A stretch of 64,000 bases of DNA from positions 124,001-188,000 of the forward strand of contig JBALWH010000002.1 of NCBI GenBank assembly GCA_036960175.1. The letters run 5' to 3'. The translations under genes and the position numbers were made by a program. Shown piece after piece: positions 24,247 to 33,556 of this stretch (the stretch's first letter is position 1; each line of letters opens with the position of its first letter). This stretch comes from Motiliproteus sp036960175. GTDB taxonomy: Bacteria; Pseudomonadota; Gammaproteobacteria; Pseudomonadales; Balneatricaceae. A model generated the notes under the pieces. That model worked only from the letters and a program-made list of their open reading frames with translations. It was not told the origin of the DNA and made no database searches.

Positions 24247-26274
24247 ATGGCTGGATTGCTTAATATTGGTATTCAGGCGCTGAATGTAAATCAGGCCGCA
24301 CTGGATATAACCGGGCAGAATATTGCCAACGTCAATACCGTGGGCTATTCCCGTCAAGGGGTCGAGCTGACTTCAAGAGCGGTACCAGAGCTTGGGGTTA
24401 GCCTGGAAAATATCAACCGGGTTGCTGACCGTTTTGCCACTAAGCAGTTATGGGCGGATACCGCCACAGCGAGTAGCTCTGAGATATTCGTAGCGAAAGC
24501 CAATGAGTTAGATAACCTGCTGGCGGATAACAATACCGGTATTTCAACAGCCCTGGATGAGTTCTTCGGCGCTTTGCAAGCGGGTGTCGATGATCCGGCA
24601 TCGGTTCCTAATCGTCAGGTAGTACTGTCAGAGACTCAAGCTCTGGTCCGGCGCTTTCAGGATTTAGACCATCAGTTCGAAAGTCAGAATATCACCATCA
24701 GTGATCAGGTGAACGCTCTTGCCAATCAAGTTACCGCACTGTCTGCACAGGTGGCTAATCTTAACGAGAAAATTGCCTTTTCCGTAGCCCGTGAAGAACC
24801 TGCCAACGAGCTAAAGGATCAGCGTGAAGAGGTTGTGCGGCAGTTGTCAGAAATCATCGGTGTTTCGGTGCAGAGCTCTGGCGAAGACGACGATATAAAC
24901 CTGTTTGTCGGCAATGGACAGCCATTGGTGATAGGTAATAACGCCAGTACGGTCAGTGTTCTCAATGGTGATCCTGATCCCGATAAGATGCGTGTAATGG
25001 TGAATGTTGCAGGTCGTGCTATCGAGGTGGGTGGGGATATCAATACCGGTCAAATAGGCGGGTTGTTGAACTACCGGGATGAAGTGTTGGTTCCGTCTTG
25101 GGATGAGTTGGGGCGACTGGCAATTAGTTTCGCCGAGTCAATGAATGAGCAGCACCTGAAGGGTGTTGACCTTGAAGGGACTATGGGCGTAAACCTGTTT
25201 GGAGATCTGAAACAGAGTGGAACCGTGGCGGCCTTTTCTGGTAATGCTACCCAGACCTCGGTGAACCCTAGTGTGTTAATACAAGACACCAGCTTGTTAA
25301 AGGCCAGTGACTATACCCTGCAATTCACCGATACCAATAATTTTCTCATTATCCGTGAAAGTGATGGTGAGCAGTTTAAGCTGGGTACTGACATAGCCTT
25401 CGATGCCGCTAACCCTTCGCCCATGCAGCCAAACACCTATTGGGCCGATTTCGCCAACGGCGATGTGCGAGTCAATATCGATGGCATGACGATTTCGCTG
25501 AACGGTCAGGTTGAATTTCAGCAGGGTGACAAGTTTTTGATCCAACCGGTGCGTAGTGGTGCGGAGCTGCTGGAACTGGCTATTAGTGACGGTAAGCAGC
25601 TGGCTTTTTCTTCGCCGGTTCGGGCCACCGTCGATGTCGACAACAGCGGCAGTATTGTAGTGGAAACGGTTGCGATAACTGAGCCGGGCAACGCCACCTT
25701 TACCACCACCGCAGGTCAGCTGAATCCTCCGGTGGACATTGTCTTTAACAATACCGTGCCAGCCACCTTTGATGTGCTGGATATTTCAGACCCCAACAAC
25801 CCGGTCCCTTATACGCTTAACAGTACTGTTCCAGCGACGGAGCTGACAGGTCAAGCTTATACCAGTGGTGAGGCAATCCAGCTGAATGGCTTCAGTGTAA
25901 CCTTGAAGAACGTACCGACGCCGGGGGATCGCTTCACCTTTGAATACAACACGGATGGGGTTGGTGACAACCAAAATGCGTTGGCGTTATCCGATCTTCA
26001 GGAAGCAAATACCACAGATGGCGCGTCTTATCAGGATATCTATGGCCGCTTGGTAGAGAGCGTCGGTACCCGGGCCAGCGTAGCCCAGATTACCGCCGCA
26101 GCGGATAAGACTGTGCTGGGTAATTCTACTGCGGTTCGGGATTCTGTATCGGGTGTCAATCTGGATGAAGAAGCGGCCAACATAATTAAGTTTCAACAGG
26201 CCTATCAGGCCGCAGCTCAGTTGATTACCACCAGTCGACTGCTGTTCGATACGCTGCTGAATGCATCGAGGTAA
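24247..26274 (+). CDS. flgK: FlgK, hook-filament junction protein 1
   Basis: FlgK joins the hook to the filament. The 675-residue protein is longer than the enteric one (about 550), with extra length in its middle. It has the N-terminal ALDITGQNIANVNTVGYSRQGVEL motif and the C-terminal motif GVNLDEEAANIIKFQQAYQAAAQLITTSRLLFDTLL. FlgN, encoded in this window, should be its export chaperone. No separate promoter is clear in the preceding 146 bp, so it may be transcribed from flgF onward. flgL follows 5 bp later. Confidence 0.96.
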   Translation: MAGLLNIGIQALNVNQAALDITGQNIANVNTVGYSRQGVELTSRAVPELGVSLENINRVADRFATKQLWADTATASSSEIFVAKANELDNLLADNNTGISTALDEFFGALQAGVDDPASVPNRQVVLSETQALVRRFQDLDHQFESQNITISDQVNALANQVTALSAQVANLNEKIAFSVAREEPANELKDQREEVVRQLSEIIGVSVQSSGEDDDINLFVGNGQPLVIGNNASTVSVLNGDPDPDKMRVMVNVAGRAIEVGGDINTGQIGGLLNYRDEVLVPSWDELGRLAISFAESMNEQHLKGVDLEGTMGVNLFGDLKQSGTVAAFSGNATQTSVNPSVLIQDTSLLKASDYTLQFTDTNNFLIIRESDGEQFKLGTDIAFDAANPSPMQPNTYWADFANGDVRVNIDGMTISLNGQVEFQQGDKFLIQPVRSGAELLELAISDGKQLAFSSPVRATVDVDNSGSIVVETVAITEPGNATFTTTAGQLNPPVDIVFNNTVPATFDVLDISDPNNPVPYTLNSTVPATELTGQAYTSGEAIQLNGFSVTLKNVPTPGDRFTFEYNTDGVGDNQNALALSDLQEANTTDGASYQDIYGRLVESVGTRASVAQITAAADKTVLGNSTAVRDSVSGVNLDEEAANIIKFQQAYQAAAQLITTSRLLFDTLLNASR

Positions 26275-26279
26275 TAGTC

Positions 26280-27839
26280 ATGAGGATCTCCACACAACAG
26301 TTGTTCAATCGTTCCGTAGCGCAGATGCAGAATCAGCAGACCTTGCTGGCTAATACGCAAGCGCAGATCTCTAGTGGTAAAAGATTGTTGGTACCATCGG
26401 ACGATCCGATTGCTGCAGCCCAGATCTTGAAGCTGGATCGTGAACTTGCCCGCTTTGAAAAATTTGATGACAACATTGATGTTGCTACGCGTCGGTTGCA
26501 GCTGGAAGAGACAGTGCTGGATCAGGCTGATATTGCCTCTGATCGAATGAAAGAACTTACCATTCAGGCGGGTAGTGCAACGCTGACTGACCAGGATCGG
26601 GGCTTTATTGCAGAGGAGTTGCGGCAGTTGCAGGGGTTCCTAGGCGGGCTGATGAATACTAAGGACTCCCAGGGCGAGTATCTGTTTGCTGGGGGTAAAG
26701 CCAAAACTCAACCCTTTGCAGACATCGGTGCCGGAAACTTCGCCTATCAGGGGGATGACGGCCAGCGCTTTATTCAGGTGGGTGCCGCGCTACAAATTGC
26801 CAGTAATGATTCTGGTAGGGCGGTATTTGATGTGATTCCTGATGATATTGATGTGACCGTACTGGGTCAGGATCGCAGTCTGGTTTCCAATGTCACCGTA
26901 TTGGATCCTGATACGGATGATTTTCAGGACTTTTCCGATACCTTCGGTGATGTGCGGGTAGTGGTCAGCAAGGCCAGTGATACGGTTGGTGATTATCGGT
27001 ATTCGGTACTTGATAGCGCCGGTAATGCGGTGACGGGGACCAGCCCTGCCGTGTTATTACAGGATATTAGCTTTGATTCGGCGGATGCTACGATCGATAC
27101 CGTCGCATTTGGTGGCATTCAGCTGGACCTCAGTGATCTCAGTGCTATTAATGATACGGCGTTGACGCTGGATAAACTGGCGGGTAGCCCAGACACGACG
27201 ATCACTTCCGGTGAAACGATTACCAATGCGGCGACGATGAAGGCCTTTTTTGAGGCTAACGGTGATGTGCGGCTGGACTTCAGTAAGCCTGCAGATACCT
27301 TTACCGTGACTCGCATCAGTGACGGAGCCGATGTGACTCCGGGTGGTGTACCCATTGATTTTTCTACCGGAACTATTACTTTTGCCGGGATACAGCTTAC
27401 CGATGTGTCTATCGCCGATACTGACTCCCTGGATTTAAGGGTGGAGTCGGAAGTGACCTTGAGAGCCGATGAAGATACTCATAGTTTGCTGCAAACCGCT
27501 CAGAATTTGATTAACGTGCTGGAAACTCCAATCACGGATGCGACCAGTCGTGAAATATTTAATCAAACGCTGGCAACAACATTGGACGAATTGAACCTGG
27601 CTAAAGACGCTAACCTGAAAGCACGGACTGCCGTCGGTGCCCGGGTCAATACGTTGGAAAACTCAGCGTCCGTTAATGCTGACTTTAAGTTGTTTACCCA
27701 GGCTACCCTATCGCGAATTGAGGATGTGGATCTGGCCCAGGCGATCAGTGAGTTTCAGTTGCAAGAGGTGACATTGCAAGCCGCTCAAGCGACGTTCGCC
27801 CGAGTGCAGAACTTGAGTCTGTTTAACTTCCTGCAGTAA
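26280..27839 (+). CDS. flgL: FlgL, hook-filament junction protein 3, enlarged
   Basis: FlgL is the second junction protein between hook and filament. The flagellin-like N-terminus (MRISTQQLFNRSVAQMQNQQ, SGKRLLVPSDDPIAAAQILKL) and C-terminus (EDVDLAQAISEFQLQEVTLQAAQATFARVQNLSLFNFL) are conserved. At 519 residues it is much longer than the usual 310-320. The extra 200 residues lie in the middle, about residues 170-400, and are Asp/Thr-rich with beta-strand character (DDIDVTVLGQDRSLV, TITSGETITNAATMKAFFEA). A strong terminator follows. Confidence 0.94.
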   Translation: MRISTQQLFNRSVAQMQNQQTLLANTQAQISSGKRLLVPSDDPIAAAQILKLDRELARFEKFDDNIDVATRRLQLEETVLDQADIASDRMKELTIQAGSATLTDQDRGFIAEELRQLQGFLGGLMNTKDSQGEYLFAGGKAKTQPFADIGAGNFAYQGDDGQRFIQVGAALQIASNDSGRAVFDVIPDDIDVTVLGQDRSLVSNVTVLDPDTDDFQDFSDTFGDVRVVVSKASDTVGDYRYSVLDSAGNAVTGTSPAVLLQDISFDSADATIDTVAFGGIQLDLSDLSAINDTALTLDKLAGSPDTTITSGETITNAATMKAFFEANGDVRLDFSKPADTFTVTRISDGADVTPGGVPIDFSTGTITFAGIQLTDVSIADTDSLDLRVESEVTLRADEDTHSLLQTAQNLINVLETPITDATSREIFNQTLATTLDELNLAKDANLKARTAVGARVNTLENSASVNADFKLFTQATLSRIEDVDLAQAISEFQLQEVTLQAAQATFARVQNLSLFNFLQ

Positions 27840-27856
27840 TTTAGCGCCTAAACATT

Positions 27857-27885
27857 AAAAAACCGGAGTCTAGGCTCCGGTTTTT
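27857..27885. terminator. Bidirectional terminator between flgL and the fliT-like gene
   Basis: The stem AAAACCGGAG/CTCCGGTTTT with a 6-nt loop is followed by T residues on the plus strand and also reads as a terminator on the minus strand. The flanking genes converge on it. Confidence 0.9.
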
Positions 27886-27918
27886 ATTTGGCTGACGGCC
27901 TGCTATTCATAAGTGCAA

Positions 27919-28239
27919 TTAGTAAGGGCGCTGAGTTTTTCCATACGCAGCCTTCATCTTTTTACCGGTGCCTGACTTCTTCAGCGCTTTAAATGCGTTG
28001 TCTTTGTTGTCCTGAACCAATGCCATCAGGCGCTTGTCCGAGGACTTTATTCGAGCGATGGCTTGGCGAACATCTTCGGCTTGCTCGGCGGAATAATTCG
28101 TTGCAAGCAGGGTTTCTATCATCTTATCTCTGGCTTGTAGTTTTGTTTCCAGACCCTCCCATTCACCATTCTGCGCACAGCTCAGCAATGCTTTTGACTG
28201 TTCTATACAGTTTTTTAGTAGCGGTTTATGGCTGCTCAT
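27919..28239 (-). CDS. FliT-like flagellar chaperone
   Basis: This small helical, basic-tailed protein of about 106 residues fits the FliT family, the chaperone that delivers the filament cap FliD. It has the family look of a short helix with LLSCAQNGEWEGLETKLQARDKMIETLL, then IARIKSSDKRLMALVQDNKD, then a lysine-rich tail. The chosen start (MSSHKPLLKN, 28239) avoids a longer, unlikely N-terminus. The gene lies on the opposite strand between flgL and fliC instead of following fliS, its common position. The assignment is based on pattern and neighbourhood and is tentative. Confidence 0.6.
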   Translation of the reverse strand: MSSHKPLLKNCIEQSKALLSCAQNGEWEGLETKLQARDKMIETLLATNYSAEQAEDVRQAIARIKSSDKRLMALVQDNKDNAFKALKKSGTGKKMKAAYGKTQRPY

Positions 28240-28381
28240 AGGGGTGATTCCAACGTTGTGTAGAAAATATTGATCCAGATCATAAGTCTGAGTCCAATAA
28301 TGGCTAAAGACAATAGATAGAGTGCCGATACAAATATCCATAGCGAATAACTTCGCAGGAATCATCGGCTAACAAAAAAAT

Positions 28382-28408
28382 TAAAGCGTTTGTTTGAAGT
28401 GCCGATAA
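28382..28408 (+). promoter_or_regulatory. Sigma28 promoter of fliC
   Basis: TAAAGCGT, 11 bp, GCCGATAA. The -10 element is a perfect match, the -35 element keeps TAAAG, and the spacing is exact. It lies 87 bp upstream of the fliC ATG. The leader holds a small hairpin GGGTC/GACCC at 28433-28445. Confidence 0.93.
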
Positions 28409-28494
28409 GTTAACTAACGATGTAAAGCACTAGGGTCTCTGACCCCGTTTATAAAAGATATTTAGCAGCTAAGTCTGCACGAGGAGAAGTAATC

Positions 28495-30540
28495 ATGACT
28501 CTAGTAATCAACTCCAATATTCAGTCTCTGAACGCTCAGCGCAACTTGACCGCCTCCGGTGGTGATATGGATCAAGCAATGGAGCGTTTGTCTTCCGGTA
28601 AGCGCATTAACAGCGCCGCAGACGATGCCGCCGGTCTGGCCATCTCGAGCCGGCTGACCTCGCAGGTTCGAGGTCTTGACCAAGCTGTTCGTAACGCCAA
28701 TGATGGTACCTCTTTGATTCAAACCGCAGAAGGTGCATTGCAGGAATCCACCAATATCTTGCAGCGGATGCGTGAACTGTCCATCCAGTCTGCTAACGGA
28801 ACCTTCACCGATGGTAACCGTGCCACGCTGAATGCTGAGGTTAGTCAGTTGAAGACGGAACTGACCCGAATCGCCGAAACTACTACCTTTAACGGCTTGA
28901 ATATTCTGGATGGAACTCTGGGCGACGTGGCCTTGCAGGTGGGCGCGGAAGCCAATGAAACCATTACTTTTAACCTCGGTAGCGGCTTCGATGCTGATGC
29001 CCTCGGTACCGTTGGAGACAGTGGTTCTACAGCGGGCTTTATTGGTACAGCCATCACTGATGATAACGCAGTTATTCTTGCAGACTCGATTTCTGTGAAT
29101 GGTCAGAACCTGTTTGCCGCAGATATGGATTTCAATAGTACGGGCGCGTCAGCGGTAGGCATCGAGACCAGCACCGGCTTGAAAGAAGCCCTCGATACAA
29201 TGAACACTAATCTGTCCGGTATTACAGCATCTGCGTATACCATATTTGAAGCAGATACCAGCGGTACCGGCACTCTGGATGCCACCAATGATTTGACCAT
29301 TGCAATTGCAGGTGCTGGCACTGAGGAATCTACTACATTTAATAGCTCATCAAGCCTGACGGATTTGGCTTCTCAGATTAACAGCTCTATGAGTACCGTT
29401 GTTGCGTCTGTTAACGATGAGGGTCGCTTGGTTCTTGAGGCTGCTGATGGTGGTACTATTACGTTGACTTCTAACGGTACCGGTACTGCAGCTGCAGGTT
29501 TCGGAACTACCACAACTCAAAATTCATCAATCGCGTTTACTTCTGATGATGGCGAGCCGATCGAAATTACCTTGGGTACCGCCGGTGTTCAGGCAGAATT
29601 GACTCAGTCTGGTCTGCAGTTGTCCGGTTCTGCCACTGCGTCAGGTGTTGTTAGTGGTAATAACTTTGCTAGTTCCGCTGAGGTAGGTGCCTCTTTCGAA
29701 AAGGATAGCCTGTTTATCAACGGCACAGTTATCGATAATACCGATACCGATAGCTTTCAGGGCAAGCTAGATGCGATCAATGCAGTTAGCGCCCAGACTG
29801 GTGTTACGGCTACGGCGCACTTTGAAGCTGTTCTTGATGTTGCTACAGCTGATGATGATTTGACCATTAACGGCACCACTTTGACTGGTGACGGCACTCA
29901 GACCCTTGATGAACTGGTGGCACTGATTAATAACGCCGATCTGGGTGTTACAGCGAGCCTGTTGAGTGCTGATGGTACTCTGGGTACTGGCCAGTTAACC
30001 CTGACTAGTTCTTCCCAGTCATTCTCCATCGGGGCGGAGGTGGGTACTTCTTATGATATCGACGGTGCTGGCGTTGCTGTTGTTGCTACACCGACAACCG
30101 TATTTGCAGGTATACAGCTGGAAAGCGATAACGGCAGTGCAATCTCCGTGGACCTGAAGCCTGGTGCAACTGCGGTTAACTACAGTCTTCGTGAGACTAA
30201 TGCGGTATCAGGTACTGGTGGCGGTCAGAGTATTGCCCGGATCGATATTTCCACCGCAGCTGGTGCGCAGAATGCCATCGCCGCAATCGATAACGCTCTC
30301 GAAAGTGTTAACAACGCTCGAGCAGATATGGGTGCGGTCAGCAACCGTCTGGACTTTACCGTCAATAACCTGAGCAGTATCTCGCAGAATGCCTCTGCAG
30401 CCCGTTCGCGGATCGAAGATGCGGACTTCGCGGCTGAATCTGCGGCACTGAGTCGTGCACAGGTGCTGCAGCAAGCCGGTACTGCGATGTTGGCCCAAGC
30501 TAACGCTCAGCCGCAGCAAGTGTTGTCGCTGCTACAGTAA
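28495..30540 (+). CDS. fliC: FliC, flagellin, with large surface domain
   Basis: Flagellin builds the filament. The N-terminal D0/D1 part (VINSNIQSLNAQRNL, RLSSGKRINSAADDAAGLAI) and C-terminal part (ARSRIEDADFAAESAALSRAQVLQQAG) are canonical. At 681 residues it is longer than most (about 500). The extra length is in the surface-exposed middle, residues about 190-580, with Ser/Thr/Gly-rich flagellin IN-type motifs such as DSLFINGTVID and DDLTINGTTLTG. It has its own sigma28 promoter, and GAGGAG precedes the ATG. Confidence 0.97.
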   Translation: MTLVINSNIQSLNAQRNLTASGGDMDQAMERLSSGKRINSAADDAAGLAISSRLTSQVRGLDQAVRNANDGTSLIQTAEGALQESTNILQRMRELSIQSANGTFTDGNRATLNAEVSQLKTELTRIAETTTFNGLNILDGTLGDVALQVGAEANETITFNLGSGFDADALGTVGDSGSTAGFIGTAITDDNAVILADSISVNGQNLFAADMDFNSTGASAVGIETSTGLKEALDTMNTNLSGITASAYTIFEADTSGTGTLDATNDLTIAIAGAGTEESTTFNSSSSLTDLASQINSSMSTVVASVNDEGRLVLEAADGGTITLTSNGTGTAAAGFGTTTTQNSSIAFTSDDGEPIEITLGTAGVQAELTQSGLQLSGSATASGVVSGNNFASSAEVGASFEKDSLFINGTVIDNTDTDSFQGKLDAINAVSAQTGVTATAHFEAVLDVATADDDLTINGTTLTGDGTQTLDELVALINNADLGVTASLLSADGTLGTGQLTLTSSSQSFSIGAEVGTSYDIDGAGVAVVATPTTVFAGIQLESDNGSAISVDLKPGATAVNYSLRETNAVSGTGGGQSIARIDISTAAGAQNAIAAIDNALESVNNARADMGAVSNRLDFTVNNLSSISQNASAARSRIEDADFAAESAALSRAQVLQQAGTAMLAQANAQPQQVLSLLQ

Positions 30541-30566
30541 AATCATCGGCCTTGAGCTGATATAAT

Positions 30567-30602
30567 AAGCTGCCCCTTTAAGTTATGGGGCAGCTTCATT
30601 CT
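30567..30602 (+). terminator. Hairpin after fliC, possible partial terminator
   Basis: A perfect 10-bp stem AAGCTGCCCC/GGGGCAGCTT with a 10-nt loop is followed by CATTCTT, only a weak T run. It would reduce read-through into flaG and give fliC higher expression than its neighbours, or stabilise the fliC mRNA end. Confidence 0.65.
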
Positions 30603-30619
30603 TAAAGGAGTATAAAACG

Positions 30620-31006
30620 ATGGCAGATTCTATGAATGTCGCCGCTGTGACTCCACCTCAACCGCAACAGAGTGCTGGCACCCCGCAAGTGGGCAGCAGC
30701 GTCAACCAGGCCGCGCAGCCAAAAGCGGCACCGATTGATGTTTCAGAAGCCAGTAAAGCCACTGTTGAGCAGGCTCAGTTATCGGCGGAGGATATTCAAT
30801 CCACCGTTTCGAAGTTGAACGAGTTCATGTCTCAGGGGCAGCGAGCGCTTTCTTTCTCGATTGATGATTCACTGGGTGAGGTTGTTGTTCGTGTAACCGA
30901 CAAAGAAACCAATGAACTGATTCGACAGATCCCTTCTGAAGAAGTGATGAAATTCAAACAGCATCTGGATGCTATGTTGGGGATGTTGTTTAACGAGAAA
31001 GCCTAG
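30620..31006 (+). CDS. flaG: FlaG family protein
   Basis: FlaG is a small protein of polar flagella thought to limit filament length. The 128-residue sequence has a variable Gln/Pro/Ala-rich N-terminus and the conserved C-terminal FlaG domain (LSFSIDDSLGEVVVRVTDKETNELIRQIPSEEVMKF). It lies between fliC and fliD, as in Pseudomonas and Vibrio. An AAAGGAG ribosome site precedes the ATG. Confidence 0.93.
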   Translation: MADSMNVAAVTPPQPQQSAGTPQVGSSVNQAAQPKAAPIDVSEASKATVEQAQLSAEDIQSTVSKLNEFMSQGQRALSFSIDDSLGEVVVRVTDKETNELIRQIPSEEVMKFKQHLDAMLGMLFNEKA

Positions 31007-31041
31007 GTGCCTTGCCGCAGGTCTTTCGGAGGTGTTTCCCC

Positions 31042-33096
31042 ATGTCAGATAATATTATTTCCTCTCTGGGCGCTGGTTCAGGAATCAATACTAAGCAATT
31101 AGTTAACGATCTGGTTGCTCTAGAACGAGCACCTACAGACGCGTCTCTAGATAGCAAGCAGCAAAAATTTGAGTCACAGATCTCTGGCTATGGTGCGCTT
31201 CGCAGTGCCATGGCAAGCATTCAGGACGGCCTGGAGTTAATGGTTGATCCGGATACGTTTAACGGCCGCAATGTTGACTTCCCCGACACGACTTTTTTGA
31301 CACCAACGTCGGTTTCTGCAGAAGCGTTAGCGGGCGAATATAGTGTCGAAGTTATTAATATTGCCACAGCACATTCCTTAAGTACCGATGATGCTGCGCT
31401 TTACTCCGATGCTGACGCTATTGTTGGTAGCGGCACACTGACCTTCAGTTTTGGTGACTGGGATGGCGGTGCATACACTGCGGATGGCACTAAGGCATCA
31501 CAGGCCATTACTATTGATGACTCGAACAATACTTTGACCGGTATTCGTGATGCGATTAATGCTGCTGATTTTGGCGCCCAAGCTTCAGTGATCAATACAG
31601 GGTCGGGTTTTCAACTCCAGATTACCGCGCCATCCGGTACCAATAACGAGATGGAAGTGGTTGTTACAGAAGGAGTTCCTGCGGGTTTGTCGGCGCTAGC
31701 TTATAATGTTGGTAATTTGAATCTGGATGAGAATCAGTCAGGCTTAGATGCCTCGTTGAAGGTCAACGGTTTGAGTGTTTCTCGAGAATCCAATCAAGTC
31801 GACGATGTTATTGCCGGTCTTGAATTTACGCTAAATAATGAATCGGCTGGTGAAACAGTTGCCATCACTATTTCAGAAGACAAAGCGTTGGGTGAGCAAA
31901 CCATTCGGGATTTTGTTGAAAGTTATAACGCCTTTTTGACTGCCGTAGAAGAGCTAACAGGTACCGATACTAACGAAGAAGATACCAGCGTTGGCAGTTT
32001 GGCCAGTGATCCCTCTGCCAAAACTATGATCAATCAGATTCGTTCTTCAATCTCGCAAACTATTACTGGCTTGTCGGGTAATTATATCGCTTTGGCCACT
32101 GTGGGTATTCAAACTGAAATAGATGGGTCGATCAGTATCAATGAGGATCTGTTACGAGATGCCGTTGATAACAATTACAGCCAGGTGGTTGATCTATTTA
32201 CCCCCACTACCAGCTCAACCAATTCGTTAGTTGATATCATCAAAGTTGGCGCTACTACCCAAGCTGGAAGTTTTGATGTCGTTGTGACCACTGATCCTGA
32301 CAAGGGAGAATGGGTTGCCGATAATGCTATCAGTGAAGGTACCTATGTAGCGGGCACCGACAGTTTTAGTAGCACGCTTACTGCTGACGCGAGCTATACC
32401 TTCAAAATCACCGTGGATGGTACGGCCAGTGAAACGGTTTCCCTGACTGGTGACTTTGATACTGCGGAGGAGGTTCGTGCCAAACTGCAGAGTTTGGTCA
32501 ATGGTGACGCCAACCTAAGTGGGGTCGGAGCGGCTGTTGATGTCAGTTTTGATAGCGCCAGTGACAAATTTACCTTTACTTCTCGTGCCTATGGTGCGGA
32601 TTCCAATGTCAGTGTTACCGAATCTGGTGCAGGAATGATTTTTCTCGGTGTCGATAAGGACAATGGTACCGCCACGGCGGGGGTAGATGTAGCAGGGACT
32701 ATTGATGGTGTTGCTGCTTTTGGTTCTGGAAATATAATGTTACCAGAGTTAGGTAGCCCCTTGGCTGGATTAAGTTTGCAGGTGTCGGTTGGTGCTGCTG
32801 CGGCGTCTACAGTGAGTATTACTCATTCCCGTGGTTTCGCTAATGAATTAAATAATATTCTAGATGAGTTTTTGGCTAATAATGGTCTGATTGATACACG
32901 GGAAGAGACGCTTAAGAGTCGTCTGGAAGGTGTGGAGGAAGACCGCACCGACCTGGATACTCGTATTGAAGTGAAGCGAGCGCAACTGGAAGCACAATTT
33001 TTAGCTATGGAACGTATAATTGCCACCTTAAATGCTACTAGTGATTCTCTTGATGGTCTGATTGATCGCTTGCCCTTCACTGCAAGCAGTAATTGA
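31042..33096 (+). CDS. fliD: FliD, filament cap protein, enlarged
   Basis: FliD caps the filament and folds incoming flagellin. The chosen ATG (MSDNIISSLGAGSGINTKQLV) follows a GGAGGT site. The N-terminal FliD motif and the C-terminal coiled region (EETLKSRLEGVEEDRTDLDTRIEVKRAQLEAQFLAMERII) are conserved. At 684 residues it exceeds the usual 450-490. An added stretch near residues 400-560 has a flagellin IN-like unit (ASYTFKITVDGTASETVSL, then SVTESG). An upstream in-frame TTG is not supported by family length. Confidence 0.95.
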   Translation: MSDNIISSLGAGSGINTKQLVNDLVALERAPTDASLDSKQQKFESQISGYGALRSAMASIQDGLELMVDPDTFNGRNVDFPDTTFLTPTSVSAEALAGEYSVEVINIATAHSLSTDDAALYSDADAIVGSGTLTFSFGDWDGGAYTADGTKASQAITIDDSNNTLTGIRDAINAADFGAQASVINTGSGFQLQITAPSGTNNEMEVVVTEGVPAGLSALAYNVGNLNLDENQSGLDASLKVNGLSVSRESNQVDDVIAGLEFTLNNESAGETVAITISEDKALGEQTIRDFVESYNAFLTAVEELTGTDTNEEDTSVGSLASDPSAKTMINQIRSSISQTITGLSGNYIALATVGIQTEIDGSISINEDLLRDAVDNNYSQVVDLFTPTTSSTNSLVDIIKVGATTQAGSFDVVVTTDPDKGEWVADNAISEGTYVAGTDSFSSTLTADASYTFKITVDGTASETVSLTGDFDTAEEVRAKLQSLVNGDANLSGVGAAVDVSFDSASDKFTFTSRAYGADSNVSVTESGAGMIFLGVDKDNGTATAGVDVAGTIDGVAAFGSGNIMLPELGSPLAGLSLQVSVGAAAASTVSITHSRGFANELNNILDEFLANNGLIDTREETLKSRLEGVEEDRTDLDTRIEVKRAQLEAQFLAMERIIATLNATSDSLDGLIDRLPFTASSN

Positions 33097-33112
33097 TAAT
33101 ATAGGAAGTTCG

Positions 33113-33505
33113 ATGAGTTATTCTAATAAAGCGTTAAAACAGTACCAAAGTGTTGATGTTAGCTCTGCTGTAAGCAGTGCGTCTCCCCATAAATTAGTAG
33201 CCATGTTATTTGATGGTGCTCTGACTGCTTTGGCGCGCGCAAAAGGCATGGTAGAGCGCGATGATATTGAGGGTCGCACCAAGCAAATAAATAAGGTTTG
33301 TGAAATTATTGTCGGCTTGAAGGGGTCTCTGGATCTCGAGCAAGGCGGAGAGGTGGCTGCTAATCTGGATAGGTTATACGACTATATTTTGGGCCGTATG
33401 CTTATTGCGAACCGTGATGGTGACACTGAAGTCTTGGGCGAGGTTTCGACTTTAATTAATGAACTAAAGTCTGGTTGGGATCAAATGCCTGAGGACATAA
33501 AGTAG
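33113..33505 (+). CDS. fliS: FliS, flagellin export chaperone
   Basis: FliS binds the flagellin C-terminus before export. The chosen start gives 130 residues with SNKALKQYQSVDVSSAVSSASPHKLVAMLFDGAL, the family signature, and a C-terminal helix ending SGWDQMPEDIK. The ATG at 33113 is preceded by AGGAAG; an earlier in-frame codon overlaps fliD and is rejected. It follows fliD by 16 bp, and a terminator closes the operon. Confidence 0.95.
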   Translation: MSYSNKALKQYQSVDVSSAVSSASPHKLVAMLFDGALTALARAKGMVERDDIEGRTKQINKVCEIIVGLKGSLDLEQGGEVAANLDRLYDYILGRMLIANRDGDTEVLGEVSTLINELKSGWDQMPEDIK

Positions 33506-33521
33506 CTTTAGTGACAATGAT

Positions 33522-33556
33522 ACAACCTTCCGGTTTTACGGAGGGTTGTTGTTTAA
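33522..33556 (+). terminator. Terminator after fliS
   Basis: An 11-bp stem (ACAACCTTCCG/CGGAGGGTTGT, one T-G pair) with a 6-nt loop is followed by TGTTTAATT. The T run is interrupted but the stem is strong. Confidence 0.7.
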
